Positions 26,263-33,670 of a DNA stretch of 64,000 bases are shown one piece after another. A model generated the notes under the pieces. That model searched no databases, had not been told where the DNA came from, and was given only the letters and a program-made list of their open reading frames with translations. Every line of letters begins with the position of its first letter. Position 1 is the stretch's first letter. The translations under genes were made by a program, and so were the position numbers. This DNA is from an uncultured Bacteroidales bacterium (GTDB taxonomy: Bacteria > Bacteroidota > Bacteroidia > Bacteroidales > P3): contig CAJTPR010000001.1 of NCBI GenBank assembly GCA_910578275.1, positions 248,001 to 312,000 on the forward strand. Reading direction: 5' to 3'.

Positions 26263-27297
26263 TTAGTAGTAGAAGTCGCGGTTAAACTGGTAGGCTCCGT
26301 TCTCCTTTACAATCATCCGCTTGTTCATCAGAAAAGTCTTCAGTTTGGTGACCTTTCCGTCGCCATACGGATAGCCGCATGATGCGTATGCCGCCTTGAT
26401 TTTGTCCTCGCAGTTCTGGCATCCCTTGATGGCTCCATCGGCGAAAGCGAGTTCAAGAGCCTCTCGGTGTTGGTCGGGCGACAGTTCGTTGTAAGAGAAC
26501 ACCTGCTGCTTGGAGGCTTTGCAGAATGTGTGGTTCTCGGCAATCTCCGGCAGACCGTAGTCATTGACCCTGAAAGCGAAAGGCGCGAAATCCATTGCCC
26601 TGATGCACGATGCCGAAACTTCGGTAACTTCATCGTCAGTCGAGCTTTTGGAAACCTGCAATACTGTCTCGGCTTTGTTGTTCAGTTCAGTACCGACATG
26701 GCCGCGCACGTTGTCATCGCTCTTGTTGAGATGCAGGACGGTATGAATGTGTATACGATACTTGTCCGTCCATTCCATCAGCTTGTTTATGAGCCTTGAT
26801 GATTCGGTGGCGTTGTTGATGTCAAACATCAGGTCTCGCACTCCGTCTATGATTACCAGTCCGACATTCGGTGTGGTGGCTATCGCCCTGTCTATAATCT
26901 CCAATCGCATATCCGGGACATGCGCCCGTAACTGGGCAAAGATAAGATTATTGGGATGGCGGTCGAGCGGCAAACCGGCGAGCTGCAATGCTCGGCGTAT
27001 CACCTTCTGGCAGTGATATGGACTTTGCTCGGTGTCGAAGTAGAGGACAGTCCGCTTGTTGTCAGGAAATTCAGCTACATATCTCAGCACCTCTCCATTC
27101 ATCAGTGCCGCCGCTACGATGGCGCTCACGTTGAATGTCTTTTTGCTCTTGGCTTTTCCTGTCGAGGCTGAGAAGTTGCCGAGAGTACCTATAACGGAGC
27201 CGTTGCAAAAGAGAACTTCAGGAACCACGGCAATCTCATCGGTTACTCTGATTTGCGAAGCCTGCCAAAGTCGGTCAAGTTCGTTTGCATCCATCAT
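26263..27297 (-). CDS. RepA-like hexameric ATPase
   Basis: This 344-residue AAA/RecA-fold protein resembles RSF1010 RepA-type replicative helicases found with primases in mobilizable elements. The start at 27297 (MMDANELDRLWQASQ) overlaps the upstream stop in ATGA; the open frame further upstream is not used. Walker A is an atypical STGKAKSKKT at residues 45-54, and Walker B is VGLVIIDGVRDLMF near residue 150. HTVLHLNKSDDNVRGHVG near residue 190 matches the sensor region of this family. The C-terminal 90 residues look like a winged-helix (ALELAFADGAIKGCQN onward). Together with the primase it could support replication of the excised element. Confidence 0.83.
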   Translation of the reverse strand: MMDANELDRLWQASQIRVTDEIAVVPEVLFCNGSVIGTLGNFSASTGKAKSKKTFNVSAIVAAALMNGEVLRYVAEFPDNKRTVLYFDTEQSPYHCQKVIRRALQLAGLPLDRHPNNLIFAQLRAHVPDMRLEIIDRAIATTPNVGLVIIDGVRDLMFDINNATESSRLINKLMEWTDKYRIHIHTVLHLNKSDDNVRGHVGTELNNKAETVLQVSKSSTDDEVTEVSASCIRAMDFAPFAFRVNDYGLPEIAENHTFCKASKQQVFSYNELSPDQHREALELAFADGAIKGCQNCEDKIKAAYASCGYPYGDGKVTKLKTFLMNKRMIVKENGAYQFNRDFYY

Positions 27298-27605
27298 TTT
27301 AAACCTCGCTGGATGATGAGACCTTCGACATCGGTCTGTCGGTAATAGATTTTGCGACCGATTTTCACCGCTTCGAGATACTTTTTCTTCTGCCAGTTCC
27401 ACAGAGTGGCGGGACAGATTGCGAATTTCTCCAGCACCTCGGCTTTAGACAGGAGATTCTCCTGCGACTCCTTAACCATCGAAGGGAGCAACCGCTCGAT
27501 GGCTTGATTGATGATATGTTCGGAATATTCCACAAGGTCTTCGATTTGAACATTCAGGGCAAGACCTGTAACCCCGCTCTTGACGAGTTCAGCGATATTG
27601 GTCAT
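27294..27605 (-). CDS. Helix-turn-helix protein (excisionase/MerR-like fold)
   Basis: This is a small DNA-binding protein of about 103 residues. The start at 27605 (MTNIAELVKSGVTGLAL) is preferred over the longer frame from 27716, whose extra residues look random. The C-terminal domain, NLLSKAEVLEKFAICPATLW, then IGRKIYYRQTDVEGLI, is the winged helix-turn-helix common to Bacteroides element excisionases and RepA-operon regulators. It overlaps the RepA-like gene in ATGA. It could act as an excisionase, a replication regulator or both. Upstream, at 28058, lies a set of phased short repeats that are possible binding sites. Confidence 0.8.
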   Translation of the reverse strand: MTNIAELVKSGVTGLALNVQIEDLVEYSEHIINQAIERLLPSMVKESQENLLSKAEVLEKFAICPATLWNWQKKKYLEAVKIGRKIYYRQTDVEGLIIQRGLK

Positions 27606-28057
27606 ATTAGTTCTTGTTCCGCCGGAGGATGGAAGGCATGGAGCGATGGCGGATTTGGTCATCCCACACCTTTCGTCAAAAAATGACATGGATTCAGTGG
27701 TCTCCCGATTTGACATAAGTATGGCAATGACACACTCGACACGTACGCGGCCAAGGCGAATGACAATATCAAAATCGGAAATGGGAAATGGCCATAAAAA
27801 CGATGTACATTCCGTGGGCTCTTTGGCTCTCCCGAAGCCTCAAGCATTACTGGGAACAAAATTTACGGCTTCTTCTTTGCCAAAGGAAGAAGGCTGGCGC
27901 TTTACCCTGCGCGGGTACTGTAAGGAGGTCTGTCCTCGCGCTGTCTCCGGATACAGCAGACTGACCATGCAGACCGAGATTATATTATCCCGATAACTGC
28001 GGATATACTCGACAAACATATCGTCGAAGAAGTTGGTTTTCTGAAAAATGCCGGTTT
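27606..28057. other. Intergenic stretch of the element without a convincing gene
   Basis: Both strands have open frames here: a minus frame at 27840-28187 (115 codons) and a plus frame through 27996. They overlap each other in antisense, neither shows a recognisable domain, and codon use is not clearly protein-like. A GC-rich patch around 27890-27960 contrasts with AT-rich surroundings. It may be a leader, an RNA, or control sequence for the HTH-RepA-primase operon. I could not decide which. Confidence 0.4.
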
Positions 28058-28098
28058 CCCAACATTTCCCATATTTTACCCAACATTTCCCAACATTT
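28058..28098. repeat. Phased short repeats (iteron-like)
   Basis: CCCAACATTT occurs at 28058, 28079 and 28089, with a degenerate CCCATATTTT at 28068. The four units are 10-11 bases apart, about one helical turn. This is the pattern of a protein-binding array, such as a replication initiator or excisionase site, upstream of the HTH-RepA-primase operon. Confidence 0.5.
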
Positions 28099-28297
28099 TT
28101 TATTTCTGATGCTCGACCGTGAACAATCGGGCCACAGATTGGTTGTCGGTATATCCAAACAACGATGCTACTTGTGAAATTGTTCACTTAAAAATCTAAC
28201 AATTAGACACTTGTCTGCAATTCGTCCGGCGTTGTCCGACATCCTCAAAAGAAATGCTGCTTAATAATCAGAACACTTAACCTTGAAAACACTCCAA

Positions 28298-28378
28298 ATG
28301 TTAAAAATCAAATGTCCGATATTTTTTTTGAGATTTTACCTCGCCCCGTACCTCATCATCATAGAATTTCTCAAATGA
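28298..28378 (+). CDS. Possible 26-residue hydrophobic peptide
   Basis: An ATG at 28298 opens a 26-codon frame whose product has basic ends and a hydrophobic middle (CPIFFLRFYLAPYLIIIEF). It could be a one-helix membrane peptide, as seen for some type I toxins, or chance in AT-rich DNA. No ribosome-binding site or antisense RNA could be shown. Confidence 0.15.
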   Translation: MLKIKCPIFFLRFYLAPYLIIIEFLK

Positions 28379-28562
28379 CAACAGCCCCGACCGCCACGTC
28401 ACATCGACGCAGCAGCCGGGGCGTATGTCAACGACCCTAGTCCCCGAGATTAGAAAGTGAAGTATCGCGGTGGGTTAATAAAAGTTAAAGAATTTATTTG
28501 GGAATGATTCAACTCACGTCAACTACGATTATCTTGATAAAGTTGCGGCATTGCGCGGAGGC

Positions 28563-28584
28563 TGGTTGACACCGCGTTGACACG
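28563..28584. repeat. Right 22-bp repeat, probable integrase arm site
   Basis: TGGTTGACAC-C-GCGTTGACACG matches the repeat at 12541-12562 with one mismatch, in the same orientation. It sits 57 bases inside the right junction of the element. Confidence 0.65.
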
Positions 28585-28596
28585 GAGTGAAACTAA

Positions 28597-28633
28597 AAAT
28601 CGCAAGTGATTGAGAATTAATCACTTGCGATTT
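28597..28633 (-). terminator. Element-borne hairpin after tRNA-Leu
   Basis: A perfect 15-bp stem (28597-28611 with 28619-28633) and 7-base loop lies 7 bases after the 3' end of tRNA-Leu(CAG) on the minus strand, followed by TTAGTTT. It probably replaces the tRNA terminator that insertion of the element carried to 12336. Confidence 0.65.
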
Positions 28634-28640
28634 ATTGGTG

Positions 28641-28654
28641 TGCCCAAAACAGGA
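28641..28654. repeat. Right attachment-site repeat inside tRNA-Leu
   Basis: TGCCCAAAACAGGA, the acceptor end and part of the T arm of tRNA-Leu(CAG), matches 12380-12393 with one mismatch. Insertion here leaves the tRNA gene whole. Confidence 0.8.
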
Positions 28655-28724
28655 CTCGAACCTGCACTTCATCGCTGAAACTAGTCCCTGAAACTAGCGC
28701 GTCTACCAATTCCGCCATTTGGGC
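28641..28724 (-). tRNA. tRNA-Leu (anticodon CAG)
   Basis: An 84-base class II tRNA. The acceptor stem GCCCAAA pairs with TTTGGGC, and the D arm is GGCGGAATTGGTAGACGC. The anticodon stem CTAGT/ACTAG holds loop TTCAGGG, so the anticodon is CAG, reading CUG. A long variable arm and the T loop GGTTCGAGTCC are present. The terminal CCA is not encoded. It is the integration site of the mobile element and is cotranscribed after tRNA-Leu(GAG), 28 bases upstream. Confidence 0.95.
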
Positions 28725-28752
28725 GGCACGTGTCTGAAACAAATGCTTCCAG

Positions 28753-28836
28753 TGCCCAGAACAAGACTCGAACTTGCACGTCGAAACCGACACTACCCCC
28801 TCAAAGTAGCGCGTCTACCAATTCCGCCATCTGGGC
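28753..28836 (-). tRNA. tRNA-Leu (anticodon GAG)
   Basis: An 84-base class II tRNA with acceptor stem GCCCAGA/TCTGGGC. The anticodon loop TTGAGGG gives anticodon GAG for CUC/CUU. The long variable arm (TGTCGGTTTCGACG) and T loop GTTCGAGTC are normal; CCA is not encoded. Its first two thirds closely match the neighbouring tRNA-Leu(CAG), consistent with tandem duplication. Confidence 0.95.
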
Positions 28837-28935
28837 AACATCACGGGCAGGACGGCGCGAACCGCGACCGTCTTCACCCCGAAGGGGCTGCAAAGATAGT
28901 ATTTTTTGACAAAACAGCAAACAAGCCCGCCGAGC

Positions 28936-29160
28936 CTACCATGCTTTTACGATCTTGCCCGTTTGCAGCACCTTGCCGCCTTTCTGCAAACGGTACAGGA
29001 ATCCTCACGTTGAAAGCCCGGAAACGTCTATCGGGAAGCCATCCACCTCCATAGCCAATACCCGCTTGCCCGGAATATCGTACAACTCGAGTTGAATGCC
29101 CTTTTCCTCCAATCCTTCTATAACGAGGGTTTGCCGGTGGTTGCCAAAAAAAGACATCGC
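28936..29160 (-). pseudogene. Relic of a T9SS C-terminal sorting domain
   Basis: Reading the minus strand from about 29160 gives a sorting-domain-like sequence: GNHRQTLVIEGLEEK, then IQLELYDIPGKRVLAMEV, FPIDVSGLST, an in-frame TGA at 29007-29005, then GFLYRLQKGGKVLQTGK and IVKAW before a stop at 28936. This is the pattern of type A T9SS sorting domains, which end in KIVK-like tails. The body of the protein is missing and no upstream reading frame joins it. It is probably the remains of an exported protein lost from this island, or of a tail deleted from the gene upstream. Confidence 0.7.
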
Positions 29161-29267
29161 AGGCTTTTACGGGAGCAGTATTCTTTATCTGAACAGGCTC
29201 TTCCCATTTTCCGCTGCATTCACACTGATAATAGTGATTTTTTCTGTTATTCATTTTGATAAAGATA

Positions 29268-31319
29268 TTAATCATTATATAAAACAGTTAAAGAACCACT
29301 GAAATCGTGTTCCTTCCATTTATAGTCTTTCAGTCTCATATACCAAAAATATGGACCACTGGGAACTCTTTTGCCATTTTGACGACCATCCCATATGGTG
29401 ATTTTCCCATCAGAATTTATAGCTTTTGTATTATAATACATTTCTGTACCTTTTACATTTTCTATAATTACTTCTAATTTAATGTATCCAACTAAAATTA
29501 TATTCCAAACATCGTTATCTCCATCTCCATTAGGCGTAATAATATTGGTAAAATTTTGGCAGATATGCGAGAACTCTCGAACAAAATTTGTAGGATCGGA
29601 ATCTATTTGGATAGAAAAGTTGGCATCTGATTCCAAAGAAAAACCCTCATTCAAAACTACTGCTTCTCCGGCAATCAACTCATAGGGGACTTCTCTGTTT
29701 TTAAACGTAACCTCCCCTTCTGTAGATATTTGTTCAGAGGCGACATACCAATTCTGATTCGCCAACACACTGTTATCGATACTCATGGTTTTGGGGGCAT
29801 TCCCGCAAGGTTTACAGGGCCCTCCGCAATCCATATCTATTTCTCCCTTATCCACATCATGAACGCAATTGGAACAATGTTCCGGATAGACCGTCTCTCC
29901 GATATGAAAGAAGTGGCTGTTCAATTTCTGATATTCATAAATCCAGTTTTGTCTGTAAGATTGGCAATTATTGCTGGAAGAGTGACATGCGTAGGTGTTT
30001 TCGCTTAGGTCTCGTATGCATAGAAGGGAGTGTCTGACACCTTGTGACGGTACATAAAAAAACACAGGATCCCCCTCCTTTACAAAATCAGGTTCGGCCT
30101 CACTTTCAGGAAGCTCTTTGTATTGAAATTTCTGTATGTCACGAAGGTGTCGGACAAGATAATCCACACTAGATATGACATGGTCGTCTTTCACACCAAG
30201 GCCCTTTCCATCCGCACCTTTCGACAAATCTAATCCACCGGCGATAAGGCATTGGGAGACGAATGCGGCACAATCTCCACCATATTCAGTATAATCATAG
30301 TAAGGCCCGTTTGGTCGTATATTAAAACCATCACACCATTTTTTGGCATAGGCAGCCGCAGCCGTATGATCAAAATTAACGGCATTTTGCCCGGCAACAG
30401 AAATCTGCATTGAGACATCTTCAGTGGTTTCCGCCTCCAATTGTTTCCTTGTTTTAGAACGGACTTTCTTGCGGTCAAATCTTAAAGATCGATGGTCGCT
30501 GATGCGTTCGTAAGCCGTCTTGACCTCCTTTACAAGTTCTTTATTCCCCGTGTCTGCCGATAATTCCTGCAAAAGGGATTGGCTGGCTTTCTTGTCAATA
30601 AATCCCAACCCCCAGGCGGCGCGGGTTCTTATGAACGGATCTTCGGAGCGCACAAGCTTTCGTAGTACAGGAATGGCTTTCCCATAACAGTCTTTCATCG
30701 CAAGACTATTAGCTGCTGCCATTTGCTCTCTTTCATTTTTCGCATTTTTCAAACGAAATGAATAGTACCTTATGGCTTCTTTTCGTGGGGTATAATCGTA
30801 GATGTTAGAAATACATTCTTTGCAGATTTTAGGATCTATGGAACGGTAACATATTTCGTTTACAATAGGAACTGCTCTCTCATCCTCCAACAGTATTATT
30901 GTCCTTCCGATCCGCAGTTTTTCCTCGTCGGAAAGGTTTTCCTTGGCGCGTTCCAACAATGCCGGAATCGCATTCCGGGCATCGACCCATACCAGATATT
31001 GCAGAGCCAGCATCCTGAACTCCAACGAGGTGTCGGCGAGGGCTGCCTGCAACAGGAAATCCTGCGTCTTGGCACAGGAAACCTCCCCCAGGCGGCGCAA
31101 GGCCCACCATTTTCTGTCATAGTTTGTGCTTGTATCATAAATGGTGATATCTTGTTGTATGATGCTGTCCGCACAGTTCCGTTGTTTGCGTTCCTCCTGC
31201 CATTCTCTGCCGGTCTTTTTGAAATCCTCAAACCAATGTTCTCCTGTTGTCTTCACTCTCTGTGCCTGACCGGCCATGGCAAACAAAATGGCGAATGCAA
31301 TTGTGAGTCTTGTTTTCAT
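29268..31319 (-). CDS. Exported HEAT-repeat/amidase-like protein with T9SS type B tail
   Basis: This is a 683-residue exported protein. The start at 31319 gives the signal peptide MKTRLTIAFAILFAMAGQAQ. Residues about 60-270 are HEAT-like helical repeats (VPIVNEICYRSIDPKICKEC, FIRTRAAWGLGFID). Residues about 320-450 resemble the Amidase_6 fold of the NlpC/P60 type, with likely catalytic cysteine in GGDCAAFVSQCLIAGG near 349 and histidine in VRHSLLCI near 428. A cysteine-rich DCGGPCKPC knot follows, then a coathanger-like beta segment. The type B gliding-motility tail is ITPNGDGDNDVWNI, then IWDGRQNGKRVPSGPYFWY. It starts 16 bases after the S74-chaperone gene. It probably acts at the cell surface or outside; the substrate is unknown. 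Confidence 0.82.
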   Translation of the reverse strand: MKTRLTIAFAILFAMAGQAQRVKTTGEHWFEDFKKTGREWQEERKQRNCADSIIQQDITIYDTSTNYDRKWWALRRLGEVSCAKTQDFLLQAALADTSLEFRMLALQYLVWVDARNAIPALLERAKENLSDEEKLRIGRTIILLEDERAVPIVNEICYRSIDPKICKECISNIYDYTPRKEAIRYYSFRLKNAKNEREQMAAANSLAMKDCYGKAIPVLRKLVRSEDPFIRTRAAWGLGFIDKKASQSLLQELSADTGNKELVKEVKTAYERISDHRSLRFDRKKVRSKTRKQLEAETTEDVSMQISVAGQNAVNFDHTAAAAYAKKWCDGFNIRPNGPYYDYTEYGGDCAAFVSQCLIAGGLDLSKGADGKGLGVKDDHVISSVDYLVRHLRDIQKFQYKELPESEAEPDFVKEGDPVFFYVPSQGVRHSLLCIRDLSENTYACHSSSNNCQSYRQNWIYEYQKLNSHFFHIGETVYPEHCSNCVHDVDKGEIDMDCGGPCKPCGNAPKTMSIDNSVLANQNWYVASEQISTEGEVTFKNREVPYELIAGEAVVLNEGFSLESDANFSIQIDSDPTNFVREFSHICQNFTNIITPNGDGDNDVWNIILVGYIKLEVIIENVKGTEMYYNTKAINSDGKITIWDGRQNGKRVPSGPYFWYMRLKDYKWKEHDFSGSLTVLYND

Positions 31320-31335
31320 CTCTCCCTCCCTATCT

Positions 31336-32412
31336 CTATTCAGTAACCACCATGCGTTTGCTGTCAATCACCTTGCCCGATACTATCAGGCTATAGGTGT
31401 AGGTGCCCGGAAGCAGTTCTCCGGCGGAGAGCTCCACCTGTCCTACCTCCTGCGTGCGGGAGAGCTGGATGTTCTCAACCATGCGGCCCCCCATATCGAA
31501 AACCTGTATGTAGGCGTTGCCCGCCGCTTTGGGCAGTTCATAGCGGATGATGGTGCTTTCGGAGAACGGATTGGGGAGGTTCTGGAACAACCTGGCGGCC
31601 TTTACGGTGTTTTTTGGACCGTTTTTCGGAGCCTTGTCCGGTGCGGGAGGGGTGGCTCCATTCTGTACCAGAAGGCGCTGCACGATTTCTTGCAGGGATA
31701 CAAGTTGCGTCTGCAGTTCGGACACCTGGTCTTCCAGTTCCGACTTTTCCTCCTGCGTTTCCTGAACCGCCTTTACCAGATAGGGAATCACCGAAGTGTA
31801 GTCCACCACATAAAGGTCGGTGCCGGGGAGTTGCCCCACCAAATGGGGCAGGACTTCCAGCATTTCCTGCGCCAGAAAACCCGCTTTGTCTTTGAGACCG
31901 GCCGTATCCTCCAGGGTGTCGGTCCGGATGAAGTCAAAACTTACCGGATGAAGCTGACGGATGATTTCCGAAGCATTTCCCAACTCCTTGATGTTTTCCT
32001 TGTAACGTGCATCGGAAAATTGTCTTGAAGTCAGTTTGTGGTAAGGTTGGTACGTATAACTGAAGCGAAAATATTTCTCAGGACTTCCCAGATCCATGTA
32101 GTTCGCCCTTTCGGGGCTGATGTATCCATAATCGTATGTATCAAGATTGGGAACAATGGAGAGATTACTCGGCCTCGTGGTACTTCCGGAGATCTTACTT
32201 ATATCGTTTTTGATATGAACATCGCATTGGGGCAAGTCGATCATGATTCCGTACGCAGGTACTGATATTATCGGATTGCCATTGAATTTCAACTGATTAT
32301 AAAATTCAACCGAAGATGAACTTACTTGAATGGCCTTGCTTTGGGCAGAGGCGGTATAGGTTCCGGACAATGCCATGAGCATGAGAAAAAAGTTACGGAA
32401 TGACTTTTCCAT
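31336..32412 (-). CDS. Tail-fibre S74-chaperone protein with T9SS tail, copy 1
   Basis: This 358-residue exported protein has signal peptide MEKSFRNFFLMLMALSGTYTAS. Residues about 130-225 form a peptidase S74 / intramolecular chaperone domain: SDARYKENIKEL, GFLAQEMLEVLPHLV, YTSVIPYLVKAVQE. In phage fibres this domain trimerizes and folds an attached beta structure. A coiled coil covers about 225-260. The T9SS type A sorting domain begins LFQNLPNPFSESTIIRYELP near residue 277 and ends SGKVIDSKRMVVTE. A second copy at 37238 is almost identical. Each copy lies just upstream of a large exported enzyme. It may be a trimeric surface fibre; whether it self-cleaves cannot be seen. Confidence 0.88.
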   Translation of the reverse strand: MEKSFRNFFLMLMALSGTYTASAQSKAIQVSSSSVEFYNQLKFNGNPIISVPAYGIMIDLPQCDVHIKNDISKISGSTTRPSNLSIVPNLDTYDYGYISPERANYMDLGSPEKYFRFSYTYQPYHKLTSRQFSDARYKENIKELGNASEIIRQLHPVSFDFIRTDTLEDTAGLKDKAGFLAQEMLEVLPHLVGQLPGTDLYVVDYTSVIPYLVKAVQETQEEKSELEDQVSELQTQLVSLQEIVQRLLVQNGATPPAPDKAPKNGPKNTVKAARLFQNLPNPFSESTIIRYELPKAAGNAYIQVFDMGGRMVENIQLSRTQEVGQVELSAGELLPGTYTYSLIVSGKVIDSKRMVVTE

Positions 32413-32613
32413 GATGTTTGCCTTTAATGGTTATTGACGATTTTCCTTAGGTCTCGGGCGACTTGCCTGTGTTTTCTCTTTTCTTTCCGGTTCTTTAGTT
32501 TTTGTGGACAATCAGTTCATATGTCGTAAAGATACGGAATAATTCCGACATACACAAGATTCATAGGTTTTTACGGCATCTGAAATTTGCGCTTCGATTT
32601 TGAATCCACAGCA
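31336..32613. repeat. 1.28-kb direct duplication, copy 1
   Basis: The S74-chaperone gene and 200 bases upstream recur at 37238-38516 in the same orientation. About 580 bases in the middle look identical by eye, while both ends carry scattered differences. The upstream boundary falls inside the tail of a lipoprotein-gene relic. Confidence 0.92.
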
Positions 32614-32763
32614 TCGAAGCCTATGTAAACGGGTAAACGTCGATCCTTCTCCTTAACTTCCAAAAGCCAAAACAGACGGCTATCGTGAGAAAAGTCCACG
32701 TTTAAACGCTGAGGTCGGATGGAATCAGCCCATAACCAAGGATAGTCCCGTTCATAAAGAAAT
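32571..32763 (-). pseudogene. Relic of a lipoprotein gene (like 34327-34713)
   Basis: Translating from about 32763 gives FLYERDYPWLWADSIRPQRL, then NVDFSHDSRLFWLLEVKE, then PVYIGFDAVDSKS, ending at 32571. This closely follows residues 64-120 of the 128-residue lipoprotein at 34327 (RLYGRTCPWLWADSIRTHRL and onward). The first half and signal peptide are missing. Instead an ATGAAAATCAAAA start like that of the lipoprotein at 33671 lies at 32778, out of frame and stopping after eight codons. The relic looks like a hybrid made by recombination between neighbouring lipoprotein modules. Its tail is also left at the edge of duplication copy 2. Confidence 0.75.
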
Positions 32764-32810
32764 GTTTTTGATTTTCATATTACAGTGATTTTACGATCTT
32801 GTAAGGAGAA

Positions 32811-32846
32811 AGGGCGGCCGCTTCAAAAATTTGAAGCGACCGCCCT
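32811..32846 (-). terminator. Hairpin terminator after lipoprotein 32929
   Basis: AGGGCGGCCGCTTCAAA pairs with TTTGAAGCGACCGCCCT with one mismatch. On the minus strand it follows the lipoprotein gene ending at 32929 and is followed by TTTCTCC. It shares its core and the downstream spacer with the hairpin at 34285, so terminator and leader were duplicated together. Confidence 0.75.
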
Positions 32847-32928
32847 CGCAGAATGATAGATTTCAATCAACGACCGGACTCTGACATGTTTTCTTAGTTT
32901 TCCAAGGCGTGGGGCGACCCTCAAAAGG

Positions 32929-33510
32929 CTACCTTGCTCCGGCAAAGATTACGGTGTCGAGAGTGAAAACAGGTTTCTCATCAAGCAACATTTGTAAGAC
33001 TCCGTAAGTCTTGCTATAGTAGAATTGTATCAAACCGTTAATGTTAGATTGCTCACGAAATGCCACATTATGGTAAGTACGTTCACCTATCAGAACACTG
33101 TCATAAACTTTACCTATAAACCGCATCCCACTGGTGTATAAGATTTTCGATCCGCAAAGAGCATCAGAATTAAAATAAAAAGTAGCATACAAGGGTCTAG
33201 ATGAGTTATAACCGAAATTCCAACCCTGAACCTGGATGTCAAGTTTATAAGCGCTATCTTCCGATTTCAGATGCACGGTTCGATATTCCTCCCATATGTA
33301 TTCATCATAATGATCCCACCACGAAGTCTCATCCGTTACGGTTAACATGACACGGTTACCTTTTGCATCTATACAATACACGGTATCACCTGTTTGATAC
33401 GGAATCATCAGCCTGTCTGATGCCCTGACATTATATCGGCTAACCGTATGTATACATGCGACAGCAAATAGCACCGCTACTATCGGAAGGAAATAAGGTA
33501 ACTTTTTCAT
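32929..33510 (-). CDS. Small lipoprotein of the island family
   Basis: This 193-residue protein has a lipoprotein signal (MKKLPYFLPIVAVLFAVAC). The rest is beta-rich and does not match a family I recognise. It shares a layout with the lipoproteins at 33671 and 34745: an early strand of the type DTVYCIDAKGNRVMLTV, and a C-terminal stretch with a GxxTYxNV motif (IGERTYHNVAFREQ), then a YSKTYGVLQM strand. It differs from them in the last 20 residues. It lies 160 bases downstream of the 33671 gene and is followed by a terminator. Function unknown; partner, inhibitor or surface anchor roles for the nearby exported enzymes are all possible. Confidence 0.7.
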   Translation of the reverse strand: MKKLPYFLPIVAVLFAVACIHTVSRYNVRASDRLMIPYQTGDTVYCIDAKGNRVMLTVTDETSWWDHYDEYIWEEYRTVHLKSEDSAYKLDIQVQGWNFGYNSSRPLYATFYFNSDALCGSKILYTSGMRFIGKVYDSVLIGERTYHNVAFREQSNINGLIQFYYSKTYGVLQMLLDEKPVFTLDTVIFAGAR

Positions 33511-33670
33511 GGCTATCTTATTTTAACTTTAACGAGATAGGGCAAGTGGTCGGATATTTGCTCAAACCTTCAAGGAGAAACCATGAAAATTTTCTGTTAC
33601 GGTTTCTTTCTCACAAGAAAGCAGAAACAATCCCGTTAAGGAGTATGGTTTTAATATGTGATTACCAGTG

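Larger units (their letters stand above)
12380..28654. mobile_element. Integrated mobilizable element at tRNA-Leu
   Basis: About 16.3 kb lies between a 14-bp repeat of the tRNA-Leu 3' end at 12380 and the intact tRNA-Leu(CAG) at 28641. It contains a tyrosine recombinase next to the left end and 22-bp near-identical repeats near both ends. It also holds a mobilization/replication set (relaxase, MobC-like, DUF3408, primase, RepA-like ATPase, HTH protein) and a restriction/OLD/helicase cargo operon. No type IV secretion genes are present, so it should need a helper element for transfer (an integrative mobilizable element). Composition is AT-richer than the flanks by eye. The core layout is like that of known Bacteroides mobilizable elements such as the NBU type, but relationship to any named element is not established here. 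Confidence 0.87.

Noticed and set aside
28058..28098. Short repeats considered as a CRISPR remnant
   Set aside because: Units are only 10 bases and have no spacers of regular length; they fit a protein-binding array better.
27840..28187. A 115-codon minus-strand frame in the element
   Set aside because: Its composition is not protein-like, an overlapping plus-strand frame is equally open, and neither matches a family; it is left as unassigned sequence.
12380..28654. A full integrative conjugative element
   Set aside because: Only mobilization and replication genes are present; no coupling protein or type IV secretion genes were seen, so it is called mobilizable.
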